DNA of 22,816 nt, from assembly GCA_905236535.1 (NCBI GenBank), contig CAJOQN010000046.1:1-22816 (forward strand), read 5' to 3'. The notes under the pieces were generated by a model. The model was given only the letters and a program-made list of their open reading frames with translations. It was not told the origin of the DNA and did no database searches. Source of the DNA: an uncultured Bacilli bacterium (GTDB lineage: Bacteria > Bacillota_I > Bacilli_A > RFN20 > CAG-826). A program made the position numbers and the translations under genes. Shown here piece by piece: positions 16,202 to 22,816 of this stretch. Numbering within the stretch: the first letter of the stretch is position 1; each line of letters opens with the position of its first letter.

Positions 16202-18037
16202 TTATTGATTCGCGTTAACAAGGATGCCAAATCGATTGAAACTATAGCCGGTAACTTCTTCACCATGAACCGCAGCGCTTAAAGCAGTGTTATATAAACC
16301 TAGATAATAATCTTTAAAGTGAGTATTCACATCACTTTCTGCTTTCGCGGTGTAATAATCACTTAAAGCTTTATAAAGGGTTCCTCTGTTATAGTAAGTA
16401 TGTTCAACATCATCATTGCCACATTTACCATCTAAGGTCCCTTCTTCATATCTTTCGGTTAAGATTGAATCGCTTTGTGAATTCTTAAATTCACTATTGA
16501 AGCTACCCGCATCTTGGAGCATATAAAGAACTGGAACATTAGAATCATAGCCAGTGTATGTAGAGGAAGAGAGTCCACCCACTACATGGTCATAGTTTAA
16601 GTAAGCAAGATTTTCCGCAGCGATTCCATTAGGAATAAGTTTACAGAATTTACCTTCACTATCACTATTATGGAAGAATTTGGCAAGACTATTCATAAAT
16701 TCGTTATATTTATAAGTCACACCCTCGTGTTCAACGGAATATGACCACTTCTCAGTATCATCAATAACTTCACTTGGATGACCTTTGACAATGATGTCAT
16801 AGGTGCTTCCATACATACGATATGTGAATTTAAGGTTGAAGACATAACCCATATAGTGATTTAAAGCTGAAACCACAATTTTTTGAACAACTTCAGGGTT
16901 GTTCTTCCATCCCTCTTCATAATTATCCGCGTTCATCAAATAATTATAAACAGCGGTATAATCCGCTTCGGTGCTGAAGACATCTTTATATTTAACATTT
17001 AAGGCGGAATATGAACTCACTAAATCAGCATATGTAAAGCTTGGAGCGATACCCATTGAAGATTGTCTCATTCTGGTACCGATAAAGATTAATTTCTTAG
17101 AAGGGACTTGAGTGACCCCATCATCTAAAGTGGTTCTATGAACCGCTTCATCAATCGCTTCTTTATATTGGCCTAACACAAGTGTTAAATAGGCATTCTT
17201 TTGTTCTTCGCTTAATGCGTTATAGCAAGAAGAGATGGATTTATAAGAGACATTGGCTTTATATTGAGCGTTTTTCTCTCCTAGATAAGCTTGACCCACT
17301 AAAGAGTTGGTGAGTGAACCTAGAGATTTTCTAAGTTTGATTTCACTTTGAACGATGTGAACAAAATTAGGTTTTGTCGATAAAGCAAAAGTATATGGAT
17401 AACCAGCGACATATTGATCAAAATAAGTGCTGGTCTTTAAAACTAGATAATTTTCTTTTGCTTGATTATATAAGTTATAAGCTGCCGTGATATCTTTTTG
17501 ATATTGGCTGTTAGATTGTTCTAAGGTTTTACCAGCGATAAGATTTTTATTTAAATAAGCGTAAGTCCCACTTCCATCTTCCACCATATAAATAGTGAAG
17601 TGTGATTCGTCCAATCCCGCTTCAAAAGCAGCGGCAACACTAGAAAGGACTTTGTAGTCTGTTCCATAAATAGAGAAGTGAAGATTTGGATTCTCTTCTT
17701 TTAATTCCTTCATCTTATTGACGGTGGGGGTGTAGCCATCATATGCACCATCACCAGTTTTGACAAGACCATTACCATTCGTATTAGTGTCAAAACCTAA
17801 ATTGATAAAGTTGGTTTGGTCAATACCAGGATATGTCTTTCCTCTTTCAATCCACGCATAGGTTGGATCTTCATTTTTAAAAGATTCTAAAGCGGCCATT
17901 ACTGGAGGAATAGTCGCACAAGCCATAATAATATTGACATTATCTTTCTTCTTAACATCTTGTTTATGACCGCAAGAGGCTAAGGTGCTTGCCACAATTG
18001 AAGCAAGAGAAAAAAGCAAAATTTTATTCATTTTCAT
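16202..18037 (-). CDS. Lipoprotein with GT80-family sialyltransferase motifs
   Basis: 611-residue lipoprotein (lipobox LASC, Cys22). Segments match, in order, the GT80 sialyltransferases of Pasteurella (PM0188/PmST1) and Photobacterium: NIIMACATIPPVMAAL (35-50); IYMVEDGSGTYAYL, where Asp154 aligns with the catalytic Asp of YDDGS; SEEQKNAYLTLV then KKLIFIGTR; DIIVKGHP with His420 aligning with the catalytic His; IPNGIAAENL with Glu475; and VVGGLSSSTY with the CMP-binding serines 490-492. The family moves sialic acid from CMP-sialate to galactosides. It is longer than known members (about 390-500), with insertions around 175-270 and 340-400. The His of the family's NIAH-type motif is Tyr128 here. 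The start is chosen by a GAGG site 8 bases upstream. It lies 26 bp behind the superoxide reductase. Activity is inferred; no CMP-sialate synthesis gene is in the window. Confidence 0.8.
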   Translation of the reverse strand: MKMNKILLFSLASIVASTLASCGHKQDVKKKDNVNIIMACATIPPVMAALESFKNEDPTYAWIERGKTYPGIDQTNFINLGFDTNTNGNGLVKTGDGAYDGYTPTVNKMKELKEENPNLHFSIYGTDYKVLSSVAAAFEAGLDESHFTIYMVEDGSGTYAYLNKNLIAGKTLEQSNSQYQKDITAAYNLYNQAKENYLVLKTSTYFDQYVAGYPYTFALSTKPNFVHIVQSEIKLRKSLGSLTNSLVGQAYLGEKNAQYKANVSYKSISSCYNALSEEQKNAYLTLVLGQYKEAIDEAVHRTTLDDGVTQVPSKKLIFIGTRMRQSSMGIAPSFTYADLVSSYSALNVKYKDVFSTEADYTAVYNYLMNADNYEEGWKNNPEVVQKIVVSALNHYMGYVFNLKFTYRMYGSTYDIIVKGHPSEVIDDTEKWSYSVEHEGVTYKYNEFMNSLAKFFHNSDSEGKFCKLIPNGIAAENLAYLNYDHVVGGLSSSTYTGYDSNVPVLYMLQDAGSFNSEFKNSQSDSILTERYEEGTLDGKCGNDDVEHTYYNRGTLYKALSDYYTAKAESDVNTHFKDYYLGLYNTALSAAVHGEEVTGYSFNRFGILVNANQ

Positions 18038-18063
18038 TAGTAAAACCTCGATATTTTAAAATA

Positions 18064-18429
18064 TTATTTTTCTAATTTCCAAAGGCCATGAAGATTACAG
18101 TATTCATAAACGGCTTGAACTTCTTCGTTTTCTCTAAGAAGGAATCTCGCTTCCGCGGGTTCACTCACTTTGAGATTAGCGATTAATAATCCCATATTAG
18201 TTTCCACTAAGATAAAGGAAATGTGATGTTCGGGAAGCATTGGGTGAGCGACAGAACCAACTTTCACCAAAAGATTGTTGCCGTCCAATTCCATCACTGG
18301 GACATGTTTCTCTAAAGCCGCATCGGTGGTGTTACCTTTAAGTTCTTTTAAATCATCAATTGCTAATGGTTCATTTTCAAGTAAAGATAACAAAATGTTT
18401 TTTGTGTTAGTAGATCTATAAATCTTCAT
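18064..18429 (-). CDS. Superoxide reductase (desulfoferrodoxin-type) lacking the desulforedoxin cysteines
   Basis: 121-residue cytosolic superoxide reductase that reduces superoxide to peroxide at a mononuclear Fe(His)4Cys centre. The ligands are visible: His42 in KHVPV, His62 in AHPM, His68 in EHHI, and Cys111 and His114 in YCNLHGLWK. Glu40 and Lys41 of the catalytic EKHVP loop are present. The N-terminal 36 residues align with the desulforedoxin domain of desulfoferrodoxins, but all four rubredoxin-like cysteines are gone, as in class III enzymes such as that of Treponema pallidum. AAAGGAG precedes the start by 8 bases. It marks an anaerobic lifestyle. Confidence 0.92.
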   Translation of the reverse strand: MKIYRSTNTKNILLSLLENEPLAIDDLKELKGNTTDAALEKHVPVMELDGNNLLVKVGSVAHPMLPEHHISFILVETNMGLLIANLKVSEPAEARFLLRENEEVQAVYEYCNLHGLWKLEK

Positions 18430-18456
18430 ATGCCTAACTCCTTTGGACTTTTATTT

Positions 18457-18488
18457 ATTATATCAAAAAATTTTTAATTTGATATAAT
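18457..18488. promoter_or_regulatory. Divergent extended -10 promoters inside an 11-bp inverted repeat
   Basis: ATTATATCAAA and TTTGATATAAT form a perfect inverted repeat around a 10-base centre. Each arm contains the extended -10 TGATATAAT, one firing left to the superoxide reductase (leader about 20 bases) and one firing right to the ECF gene (leader about 36 bases). No -35 matches are seen. The symmetry could be an operator for a dimeric regulator or a consequence of two strong extended -10 elements facing away from each other. Confidence 0.6.
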
Positions 18489-18494
18489 GTAATC

Positions 18495-18530
18495 GGTCTA
18501 TGGGACCCTCTGGGCCCAAAGGAGCACAAA
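18495..18530 (+). promoter_or_regulatory. Structured leader with ribosome binding site of the ECF S-component gene
   Basis: The short leader holds a hairpin: TGGG, a bulged A, CCC, loop TCT, GGG, CCCA. It stands directly before the AAAGGAG site, which is 6 bases from the ATG. A competing fold pairs CTCT with GGAG of the ribosome binding site, so the two structures exclude each other. It matches no riboswitch class I can recognise. Confidence 0.4.
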
Positions 18531-19127
18531 ATGAAAACCAATTCCGTTCGCAAGATAACAGGGTCCGCTATCTTATTGGCCCTCATCGTTATCTTTCAAT
18601 TCATCGGTAACTATATCAATATCGGTGGAGCCTCAATCAACTTATCATTATTACCTGTTGCCATCGGCGCAATTCTTTATGGCCCAGCAGTGGGAGCCTT
18701 CTTAGGATTTGTGACTGGCTTGATGGTCATTCCAGGAGCAGGAGCCTTTATGGCTTATAATCCGTGGGCCACGATTATCATCTGTTTATTAAAAACAACA
18801 CTTGCAGGTTTAGCCTCAGGATTTTTATTCAAATTATTCAAAAATAAAGCTATAATTCCGGGAATTTTTGTCTGTTCAATCATTATTCCCATTATTAATA
18901 CCGGCATCTTCACGATTGGATGTTTCACCATCTTTAAAGAATTGATGACCACCTGGGCTGGGAGCCAAGAACAATTAATTGGATTTATCTTCCTCGTCCT
19001 GATAGGAATCAACTTCCTCATCGAATTGGGAGTGGCTATCTTCCTTACTCCAAGTGTCATCTTAGTGATGAGAACAATTTCAAAGAAAAATAATAACGAT
19101 TTATTTATTAAAGAAGCCAATGAGTAA
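18531..19127 (+). CDS. ECF transporter S component (vitamin-type substrate binder)
   Basis: 198-residue integral membrane protein with about six hydrophobic helices. The N-terminal region has INLSLLPVAIGAILYGP followed by VGAFLGFVTGL, typical of ECF-family S components (PF12822-like), which capture a vitamin or metal and work with shared EcfA/EcfA'/EcfT energising subunits encoded elsewhere. The substrate is not identifiable: pantothenate, folate, niacin or queuosine precursors are all possible. AAAGGAG precedes the ATG. It is the first gene of an operon with a sirtuin and a HAD phosphatase; its end overlaps the sirtuin start by 8 bp. Confidence 0.88.
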   Translation: MKTNSVRKITGSAILLALIVIFQFIGNYINIGGASINLSLLPVAIGAILYGPAVGAFLGFVTGLMVIPGAGAFMAYNPWATIIICLLKTTLAGLASGFLFKLFKNKAIIPGIFVCSIIIPIINTGIFTIGCFTIFKELMTTWAGSQEQLIGFIFLVLIGINFLIELGVAIFLTPSVILVMRTISKKNNNDLFIKEANE

Positions 19128-19854
19128 TTTTTCTAAATATGACATTTTAAAATCAATCATCAAAGGTGCGAATAGCATCGTTGTTTTTACCGGCGCGGGT
19201 ATTTCGGTTCCATCTGGGATACCTGATTTTAGAAGCGCTTCTGGCTTATATAATCAAAAGACAAAACAAGGTTATCCCCCTGAAGAAATAATCTCCCATC
19301 ACTTCTTTTATCAGCACACGGAAGAATTCTATGAATTCTATAAGGCTAAAATGTGCTATCCAAAAGCGAAGCCAAATATCGCTCATACATATTTCGGCGA
19401 TTTAGAAAAACAAGGAAAGAATATCACGGTGGTCACGCAAAATATTGATGGATTACATCAAGCAGGTGGTTCCAAAAGAGTGTATGAACTCCATGGTTCT
19501 ATCCACCGCAACTACTGCGAAGATTGTAATAAATTCTATGATTTAGATTATGTTTTAAAACAAGATGGAGTCCCCCGCTGTGAAAAATGTGGAGGTATTA
19601 TTAAACCTGATGTTGTTTTATATGAAGAGGGTTTAGATGAAATGACTATCCAATATGCTTTAAACGCTATTATGACTTGTGATGTCATGATTGTTATTGG
19701 AACATCTTTAACTGTGTATCCCGCAGCCTCATTCGTTCGATATTTTAAAGGCAAATATCTTGTTTTAATTAATAAGAGTGAAACAACCTATGACTCACAA
19801 GCGGATCTCGTCATCAATGAAGATATCGCTTCAGTAATAGAAAAGATAAAATGA
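19120..19854 (+). CDS. Sir2-family NAD-dependent protein deacylase
   Basis: 244-residue sirtuin. NAD-binding motifs are GAGIS (25-29), GIPDFR (33-38) and TQNID (106-110). The catalytic base is His125 in ELHGS. A zinc site is formed by CEDC (133-136) and CEKC (154-157), and IGTSLTVYPAASF closes the Rossmann fold. It removes acetyl or other acyl groups from lysines using NAD, releasing nicotinamide. The length is that of compact bacterial CobB-like proteins. It overlaps the ECF gene by 8 bp and the next gene by 4 bp (ATGA). The upstream AAAGAAG is a weak ribosome binding site, so translation probably depends on coupling. It ends in TGA, which fixes the standard code. Confidence 0.95.
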   Translation: MSNFSKYDILKSIIKGANSIVVFTGAGISVPSGIPDFRSASGLYNQKTKQGYPPEEIISHHFFYQHTEEFYEFYKAKMCYPKAKPNIAHTYFGDLEKQGKNITVVTQNIDGLHQAGGSKRVYELHGSIHRNYCEDCNKFYDLDYVLKQDGVPRCEKCGGIIKPDVVLYEEGLDEMTIQYALNAIMTCDVMIVIGTSLTVYPAASFVRYFKGKYLVLINKSETTYDSQADLVINEDIASVIEKIK

Positions 19855-20495
19855 AAAAACTAATCGCCTTTGATCTCGATGGCACTTTATTACACACTCT
19901 TAAAGATTTAAGCAACGCGGTCAATCACGCATTAAATTATTTTAATTATCCAAATAAGAGCCTTGAAGAAGTTAGAAAAGCGATTGGAAACGGGGTCCGT
20001 GTCTTAATTCAAAGGTGTATTCCTGATGGAATCAATAATCCTAATTATCAAGAAGTCTTAAGAATCTTTAGAGAGTGTTATAAAGAACATTATAAAGATA
20101 ACACTCTTCCATATAATGGAATGCTTAAGACCTTATTAACATTAAAAGATAAAGGTTATAAACTCGCGGTTATCACCAATAAGCTTGATTATATTTCAAA
20201 AGATTTAATTAATTATTTTTACCCAAATATCTTTGATTATATTCAAGGGGATGTTGACGGATTAAAAAAGAAGCCAGATGCTGAAATGTTTAATCATGTC
20301 TTAAAAGAATTAAACATCAATAATGATGAAGCTTTATATGTAGGAGACACAAATGTCGATTACGATTTTGCTTTTAATTCAAATGTTGATGTCATCCTTG
20401 TAACATATGGATATCGAACCAAAAAGGAGATGGATGAATATCATTATAAAGTGACACAAATCCAATCTCCTCTTGAATTACTTAATTATATATAG
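19851..20495 (+). CDS. HAD-family phosphatase, phosphoglycolate phosphatase-like
   Basis: 214-residue haloacid dehalogenase-type hydrolase, subclass I with a helical cap (about 15-85). Motif I is DLDGT (Asp8 nucleophile, Asp10), motif II is VITNK, motif III is the Lys in KKKPD, and motif IV is GDTNVDYDFA. It is closest in pattern to Gph/PpaX-type phosphatases; the substrate may be phosphoglycolate, pyrophosphate or another small phosphate ester. Its ATG lies inside the sirtuin's stop (ATGA overlap). The TAG stop forms the base of the terminator stem. Confidence 0.9.
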   Translation: MKKLIAFDLDGTLLHTLKDLSNAVNHALNYFNYPNKSLEEVRKAIGNGVRVLIQRCIPDGINNPNYQEVLRIFRECYKEHYKDNTLPYNGMLKTLLTLKDKGYKLAVITNKLDYISKDLINYFYPNIFDYIQGDVDGLKKKPDAEMFNHVLKELNINNDEALYVGDTNVDYDFAFNSNVDVILVTYGYRTKKEMDEYHYKVTQIQSPLELLNYI

Positions 20496-20513
20496 GCTAA
20501 AAGCCTATTTTTT
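20493..20513 (+). terminator. Terminator of the ECF-sirtuin-phosphatase operon
   Basis: TAGGC and GCCTA pair around TAAAA, followed by six T. The stem starts at the phosphatase stop codon and the T-run reaches the stop of the convergent galK. Read from the minus strand the stem is followed by TATATAATT, a weaker terminator for galK. Confidence 0.85.
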
Positions 20514-21663
20514 ATTGCTCAATCAAAGGTCCTTTTTCTCTCACATAGACTTCTTTGACATTCTTTAAAGAATATTTTTTACCCATCTTAGCCATAAATG
20601 TCTCTAAATATTTATCCGGAACGACACAGATAATAGAGCCAGCAAAGCCACCTCCATTAATCTTACAAGCCCCTTTCCCTTCCATGATTTTCATCGCTAA
20701 ATCGGTCGCTTCAAGCGGTGAGCCTTTATAATTATCTTCCACCATCATATTCTTTAAATATTTAGTGGATGATTCTCTTGAGGCATTAATCGCATCTAAG
20801 AAACCTTTTTCATCTTTATTGTTTAAAGCTTTGATTGCTTGTCTAACTCTTTCATTTTCATGATAGAAATGAAGGGAACGAGAATATTCAATCTCGCTTA
20901 ATTCATTTTTATGAGCTTCTAATTCTGTTAAAGAACCTTCTCTTAAGAAGCTATGTCCCATCTTTTTTGCGGTGTTATACATATCCAATGGAATTGCGCT
21001 ATAGAGGTCGCTTAATTCCGCATGGCTTCCACCAGTGTTGACAATCACAAAATGCAAATCTTTAAATGGGAATTCGATTTCTTCAACTTGGGGGTTTTTG
21101 ATATCTTCAAAATCAATTTTGACAATATTGCCATATCCCACGCCGATTTGGTCCAATAGACCACTCTTCTTACCGAAGTAATTATTCTCAGCCCATTGAC
21201 CACCTTTACATAAGACCATTTTGTCAATGGAATCATTGTTATATAAGGCGTTAAAAATCTCTCCAATCAATAATTCAAAAGCCGCGCTTGAAGAAACTCC
21301 CGCGCCTGGGAATATCGTCGATGTTGAAAATACATCAAAGCCACCAATATTATAGCCATTATCTTTAAGATAACGAGCGATGCCTCTAACCAAAGAGGCG
21401 GAAGAAAAAGATTCTTCTTTATGAGGTTCTAGATCATTCAAATCAATAATTGATGGTTTGTATCCTTCTGATACCACACTCACAGTGTTTGTGTTATTCC
21501 TACCCACCGAAGCGGTGATAGCTAAAGAGCAAGTCGCGGCCAAACATAAACCGTGGTTATGGTCAGTATGATTCCCTAAAATCTCAAAACGACCACCACA
21601 AGAAAAGATATGCTCAGCTTCTCTATTAAATAATTTCAAAAACTTTTGATATAAATGCTCCAT
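20512..21663 (-). CDS. galK: Galactokinase (GHMP kinase family)
   Basis: 383-residue GHMP kinase that phosphorylates galactose at C1 using ATP (Leloir pathway, cytosol). The N-terminal galactokinase signature appears as GRFEILGNHTDHNHG in place of the usual GRxNxIGEHTDYNxG. The ATP loop is GAGVSSSAAF (about 117-126), the catalytic Asp lies in SGLLDQIG, and the C-terminal glycine motif is KINGGGFAGS. The E-to-N and Y-to-H changes in the sugar-binding signature occur, from memory, in a galactokinase subgroup of gut Firmicutes. It starts 2 bp after galM ends, with an AGGAAA site about 12 bases away, so it is co-transcribed. Another C1-sugar kinase role is possible. Confidence 0.88.
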   Translation of the reverse strand: MEHLYQKFLKLFNREAEHIFSCGGRFEILGNHTDHNHGLCLAATCSLAITASVGRNNTNTVSVVSEGYKPSIIDLNDLEPHKEESFSSASLVRGIARYLKDNGYNIGGFDVFSTSTIFPGAGVSSSAAFELLIGEIFNALYNNDSIDKMVLCKGGQWAENNYFGKKSGLLDQIGVGYGNIVKIDFEDIKNPQVEEIEFPFKDLHFVIVNTGGSHAELSDLYSAIPLDMYNTAKKMGHSFLREGSLTELEAHKNELSEIEYSRSLHFYHENERVRQAIKALNNKDEKGFLDAINASRESSTKYLKNMMVEDNYKGSPLEATDLAMKIMEGKGACKINGGGFAGSIICVVPDKYLETFMAKMGKKYSLKNVKEVYVREKGPLIEQ

Positions 21664-21665
21664 AA

Positions 21666-22643
21666 TTATATTTTCCTAAATTTATATATCACAAAATGAT
21701 GATATAGTTCACCAACATTTAAATAATGCAGACATTCGTGACTTTCTTGTGGCTCCACCGCAACCGCTCTTCTTCTTAATTTATCAGTCCCACGACCTTT
21801 TGAGTCTTCATAATTATCGCTATAAATTTGAACACAACTAAAATCGGTGTAAACATCCATTTGAATATTGGAACTTCTTAATGAAAATTGATCTAAAGAT
21901 GGATCTATGACATCAAAATAGAATTGGTGATCATATCCATTGGTCCTGCTATTAATCAAATATTCGTCGTTAATATCTTGATTAATTGGCTTAAATTCTT
22001 TGAAATTTAGGCAGTTTTTGCAAGGTTTTTTGCCAATTTGAAGCAAATCATTAGGGTTGACCTCTAAATAATTAGAGGCTCTAATTCTCATCGATAAAGT
22101 CGATAAATCCTCTTCTCCTAAATTGAAATAAGCATGGTTAATTAAGCCAAATATAGTTTTCTTATTTGCCTTAGCGAAGAACTCTAATTTTATCTCGGAC
22201 TTGTCTTCATAAATCGTGTACACAACTTGAATCGGAGTGTCTCCAGGGAGTCCATCTTCTAAATCTTTCATCGTATATCTAAAGACAACATTTATATATC
22301 CGTCTTCCTCTTCAATTTCATAATCAAAGACTTTGCTATTTAATCCATGAAGTCCGCCATGAAGAGTGTTTTCTCCTTCGTTGCGCTCTAAAATATATTC
22401 TTTATCATCAACGATGACTTTGTTTCCTTTAACACGATTAGGAATTCTTCCAATGGTCTTTCCATGGTATACATTATTTTTAAACCATACATCTAACGAT
22501 TCAGGAACATAAGTCATTTCTTTATCCTCAAAAACAATTGAATAGATACTTGCTCCTAAATCACATAGGATAATAGAAAAATCTACTTCATTAACAACCT
22601 TAATAAATGAATAATTAGATTCGTTATATTGAGTGATTTGCAT
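21666..22643 (-). CDS. galM: Aldose 1-epimerase (galactose mutarotase)
   Basis: 325-residue galactose mutarotase that interconverts beta- and alpha-galactose to feed galactokinase. Family landmarks are NTLHGGLHGL, the catalytic His in LINHAYFNLGE, and the catalytic Glu in AVEPQESHE near the C-terminus. The beta-rich composition and length fit. It is the first gene of the galM-galK pair. No Shine-Dalgarno sequence is present, and TATAAT lies 8 bases before the ATG. There is no galT or galE in the window. Confidence 0.93.
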   Translation of the reverse strand: MQITQYNESNYSFIKVVNEVDFSIILCDLGASIYSIVFEDKEMTYVPESLDVWFKNNVYHGKTIGRIPNRVKGNKVIVDDKEYILERNEGENTLHGGLHGLNSKVFDYEIEEEDGYINVVFRYTMKDLEDGLPGDTPIQVVYTIYEDKSEIKLEFFAKANKKTIFGLINHAYFNLGEEDLSTLSMRIRASNYLEVNPNDLLQIGKKPCKNCLNFKEFKPINQDINDEYLINSRTNGYDHQFYFDVIDPSLDQFSLRSSNIQMDVYTDFSCVQIYSDNYEDSKGRGTDKLRRRAVAVEPQESHECLHYLNVGELYHHFVIYKFRKI

Positions 22644-22651
22644 ATGAATAT

Positions 22652-22657
22652 ATTATA
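22652..22657 (-). promoter_or_regulatory. -10 (TATAAT) of galM-galK, likely leaderless
   Basis: A perfect TATAAT on the minus strand ends 8 bases before the galM ATG. A start point at the usual distance falls within one or two bases of the ATG. No good -35 and no catabolite operator was recognised. Confidence 0.4.
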
Positions 22658-22729
22658 AATTAATAATCTAAAAATCATCATTTAACTTTGCTTTTTAATA
22701 GTTATTAAAATGAAAGGCAAAATAAAAAT

Positions 22730-22770
22730 GGGGCTGTTAAGAAACCTATAAGGTGACTTAGCCCCTTTTA
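22730..22770. terminator. Compound hairpin near the right edge
   Basis: GGGGCT pairs with AGCCCC, then AAG with CTT, then ACCT with AGGT around an ATA loop, with small internal loops. On the plus strand TTTTAATTT follows; on the minus strand ATTTTTATTTT follows. It could terminate a minus-strand gene entering from the right, or be a plus-strand attenuator or small RNA end. Confidence 0.5.
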
Positions 22771-22811
22771 ATTTACGTTTTAGACTTAACAAATAAATTG
22801 TTAAGAAACCT
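22735..22811. repeat. 13-bp direct repeat and 8-bp inverted repeat at the right edge
   Basis: TGTTAAGAAACCT occurs at 22735-22747 and again at 22799-22811. Between them CTTAACAA (22785-22792) forms a perfect 8-bp hairpin with TTGTTAAG (22798-22805), and could instead pair 7 bp with the first repeat copy. The window ends before the context is clear. Confidence 0.55.
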
Positions 22812-22816
22812 TTTTC

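Noticed and set aside
16202..18037. First reading of this lipoprotein as an ABC-type solute-binding protein
   Set aside because: The length and lipobox suggested it, but the ordered GT80 motifs explain the sequence better and no transporter permease genes are adjacent.
18051..18064. 14-bp palindrome ATATTTTAAAATAT between the superoxide reductase and the sialyltransferase-like gene
   Set aside because: Pure A/T symmetry is expected often in this composition and has no supporting context.
1..22816. CRISPR array, tRNA, rRNA, intact transposase or prophage genes
   Set aside because: No regularly spaced repeats, no tRNA-like or rRNA-like sequence and no transposase, integrase or phage structural motifs were seen.
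1..22816. Alternative genetic code with TGA read as Trp
   Set aside because: The sirtuin gene ends in TGA at an ATGA overlap and Trp positions in conserved motifs are TGG; full-length proteins are obtained with the standard code.

Overview
The window looks like a chromosomal segment of a low-GC, Gram-positive-type anaerobe, probably an uncultured gut-associated Bacilli/Mollicutes-like lineage (the RF39/RFN20 kind). This placement is inferred. It rests on the AT-rich DNA, four lipobox lipoproteins, a superoxide reductase, an ECF S component, and a subtilase with bacterial Ig-like repeats and a membrane-tail anchor. TGA is used as a stop (the sirtuin gene ends in TGA) and Trp is written TGG, so this is not the Mycoplasma code.

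Layout. 90-6389 (minus) is a compact cluster: a heterodimeric ABC exporter pair, a PlsC-like acyltransferase with a zinc ribbon, a flavin reductase-like protein and an aldo/keto reductase. 6452-8123 (minus) holds a small unknown protein overlapping a transglutaminase-like lipoprotein. A DJ-1/PfpI protein (8171-8713, plus) faces a lipoprotein built from two copies of one domain (8773-9585, minus). 9671-13075 is a 1134-residue cell-surface subtilase. 13088-13564 is a gene graveyard that carries recognisable DUF3990 and HTH fragments. 13564-16122 is a CopZ/CopA copper-export pair.

16202-18429 (minus) holds a superoxide reductase and, behind it, a 611-residue lipoprotein whose motifs match GT80 sialyltransferases of Pasteurella and Photobacterium. 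It is the most surprising gene here. A divergent promoter region separates it from a tightly overlapping plus-strand operon: ECF S component, sirtuin and HAD phosphatase (18531-20495). The right end (20512-22643, minus) is galM-galK, followed by hairpins and a 13-bp direct repeat at the edge.

How it fits together. The genes describe an anaerobe that senses or modifies its surroundings with secreted lipoproteins and a protease, detoxifies copper, superoxide and aldehydes, exports compounds through an ABC pair, imports a vitamin-like compound, and feeds galactose into central metabolism. Several genes with no Shine-Dalgarno sequence have a -10-like hexamer 6-8 bases before the ATG, which suggests leaderless transcripts. 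Genes inside operons mostly have ordinary AGGAG sites. Rho-independent terminators are clear after most transcription units.
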